Of a stretch of 64,000 nucleotides of DNA, positions 63,993-64,000 are shown in pieces. The DNA comes from Pseudo-nitzschia pungens (Eukaryota > Bacillariophyta > Bacillariophyceae > Bacillariales > Bacillariaceae). Within the stretch, counting starts at the first letter, position 1, and each line of letters opens with the position of its first letter. The DNA lies in contig CM074758.1 of NCBI GenBank assembly GCA_037355855.1, positions 4,251,001 to 4,315,000 of the forward strand, in the 5' to 3' direction. The translations under genes were made by a program, and so were the position numbers. The notes under the pieces are model-generated. The model made no database searches and had not been told where the DNA came from. It saw only the letters and a program-made list of their open reading frames with translations.

Positions 63993-64000
63993 CCCCTTCA

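Larger units (their letters stand above)
60955..64000 (-). mobile_element. Ty3-type LTR retrotransposon, 3' part
   Basis: The element reads on the minus strand and leaves the window at its 5' side. Pol order is reverse transcriptase, RNase H, integrase, then the LTR, which is the Ty3 (Metaviridae-like) order and not the copia order. It has inserted into the coiled-coil exon of the gene at 59444. The likely 5-bp target duplication next to the LTR (GTGCT at 60950-60954) needs the other end for proof. Confidence 0.85.

Overview
The window is nuclear DNA of a eukaryote, most likely a diatom or a close stramenopile relative. The evidence is: long protein-coding exons split by short GT-AG introns (70-166 bp); a MATE transporter whose N-terminus is a signal peptide ending in an A-F junction, as in heterokont plastid precursors; a eukaryotic class II tRNA-Ser; and LINE and Ty3 retrotransposons. 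The species cannot be named from sequence alone. A run of 500 N at 55987-56486 is an assembly gap.

Layout of host genes: an IFRD-like protein (668-2143, +); a TBC Rab-GAP (2680-5270, -, one intron); a secreted HExxH protein with ShKT-like cysteine domains (7849-9355, -, two introns); a very large protein of about 2,753 residues (11927-20258, -, one intron) joining a myristoylation-type N-terminus, a RelA/SpoT-like fold, 17 Ala-rich repeats and a helical C-terminus; an armadillo-repeat protein (21691-24894, -); tRNA-Ser(AGA) (29956-30036, -); a CCDC53/WH2-like repeat protein ending in a CaaX box (30495-33674, -); a plastid-type MATE transporter (34805-37429, -, one intron); a doubtful two-exon gene (about 52795-53281, -); SMC5 (53639 into the gap, +); an unrecognised gene entering the gap from the other side (56487-57410, -); and an unrecognised gene (59444-60954, +) broken by a retrotransposon.

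Mobile and repetitive DNA fills much of the rest. The largest item is a LINE of about 12.8 kb (39908-52668) flanked by a 19-21 bp target-site duplication. It has a 3.4-kb repeat-built 5' UTR, an ORF1 of about 1,064 residues, an ORF2 of about 1,523 residues with endonuclease, reverse transcriptase and the start of RNase H, and two frame breaks in the C-terminal part. A Ty3-type element (60955 to the window end, -) has inserted into the coiled-coil tail of the gene at 59444. Elements with no coding capacity include: a 3.5-kb element with about 330-bp inverted ends and internal G-run minisatellites (25399-28881); an 834-bp element made largely of palindromes (58167-59000); two 95-97 bp foldback MITEs with further half copies (9809, 10234, 11090, 26641); and a tandem array of about 70-bp units (11016-11560).

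The genes are not an operon and no common pathway links them. Two neighbouring large proteins, at 11927-20258 and 30495-33674, both carry many short Ala/Gly-rich repeats ending in Leu-Lys-Lys-Ser/Thr, and both have predicted lipid-anchor signals (N-myristoylation in one, CaaX in the other). That is the most suggestive functional theme. The LINE, with its modular 5' UTR and stop-start overlap between ORF1 and ORF2, is the best candidate for an undescribed system.
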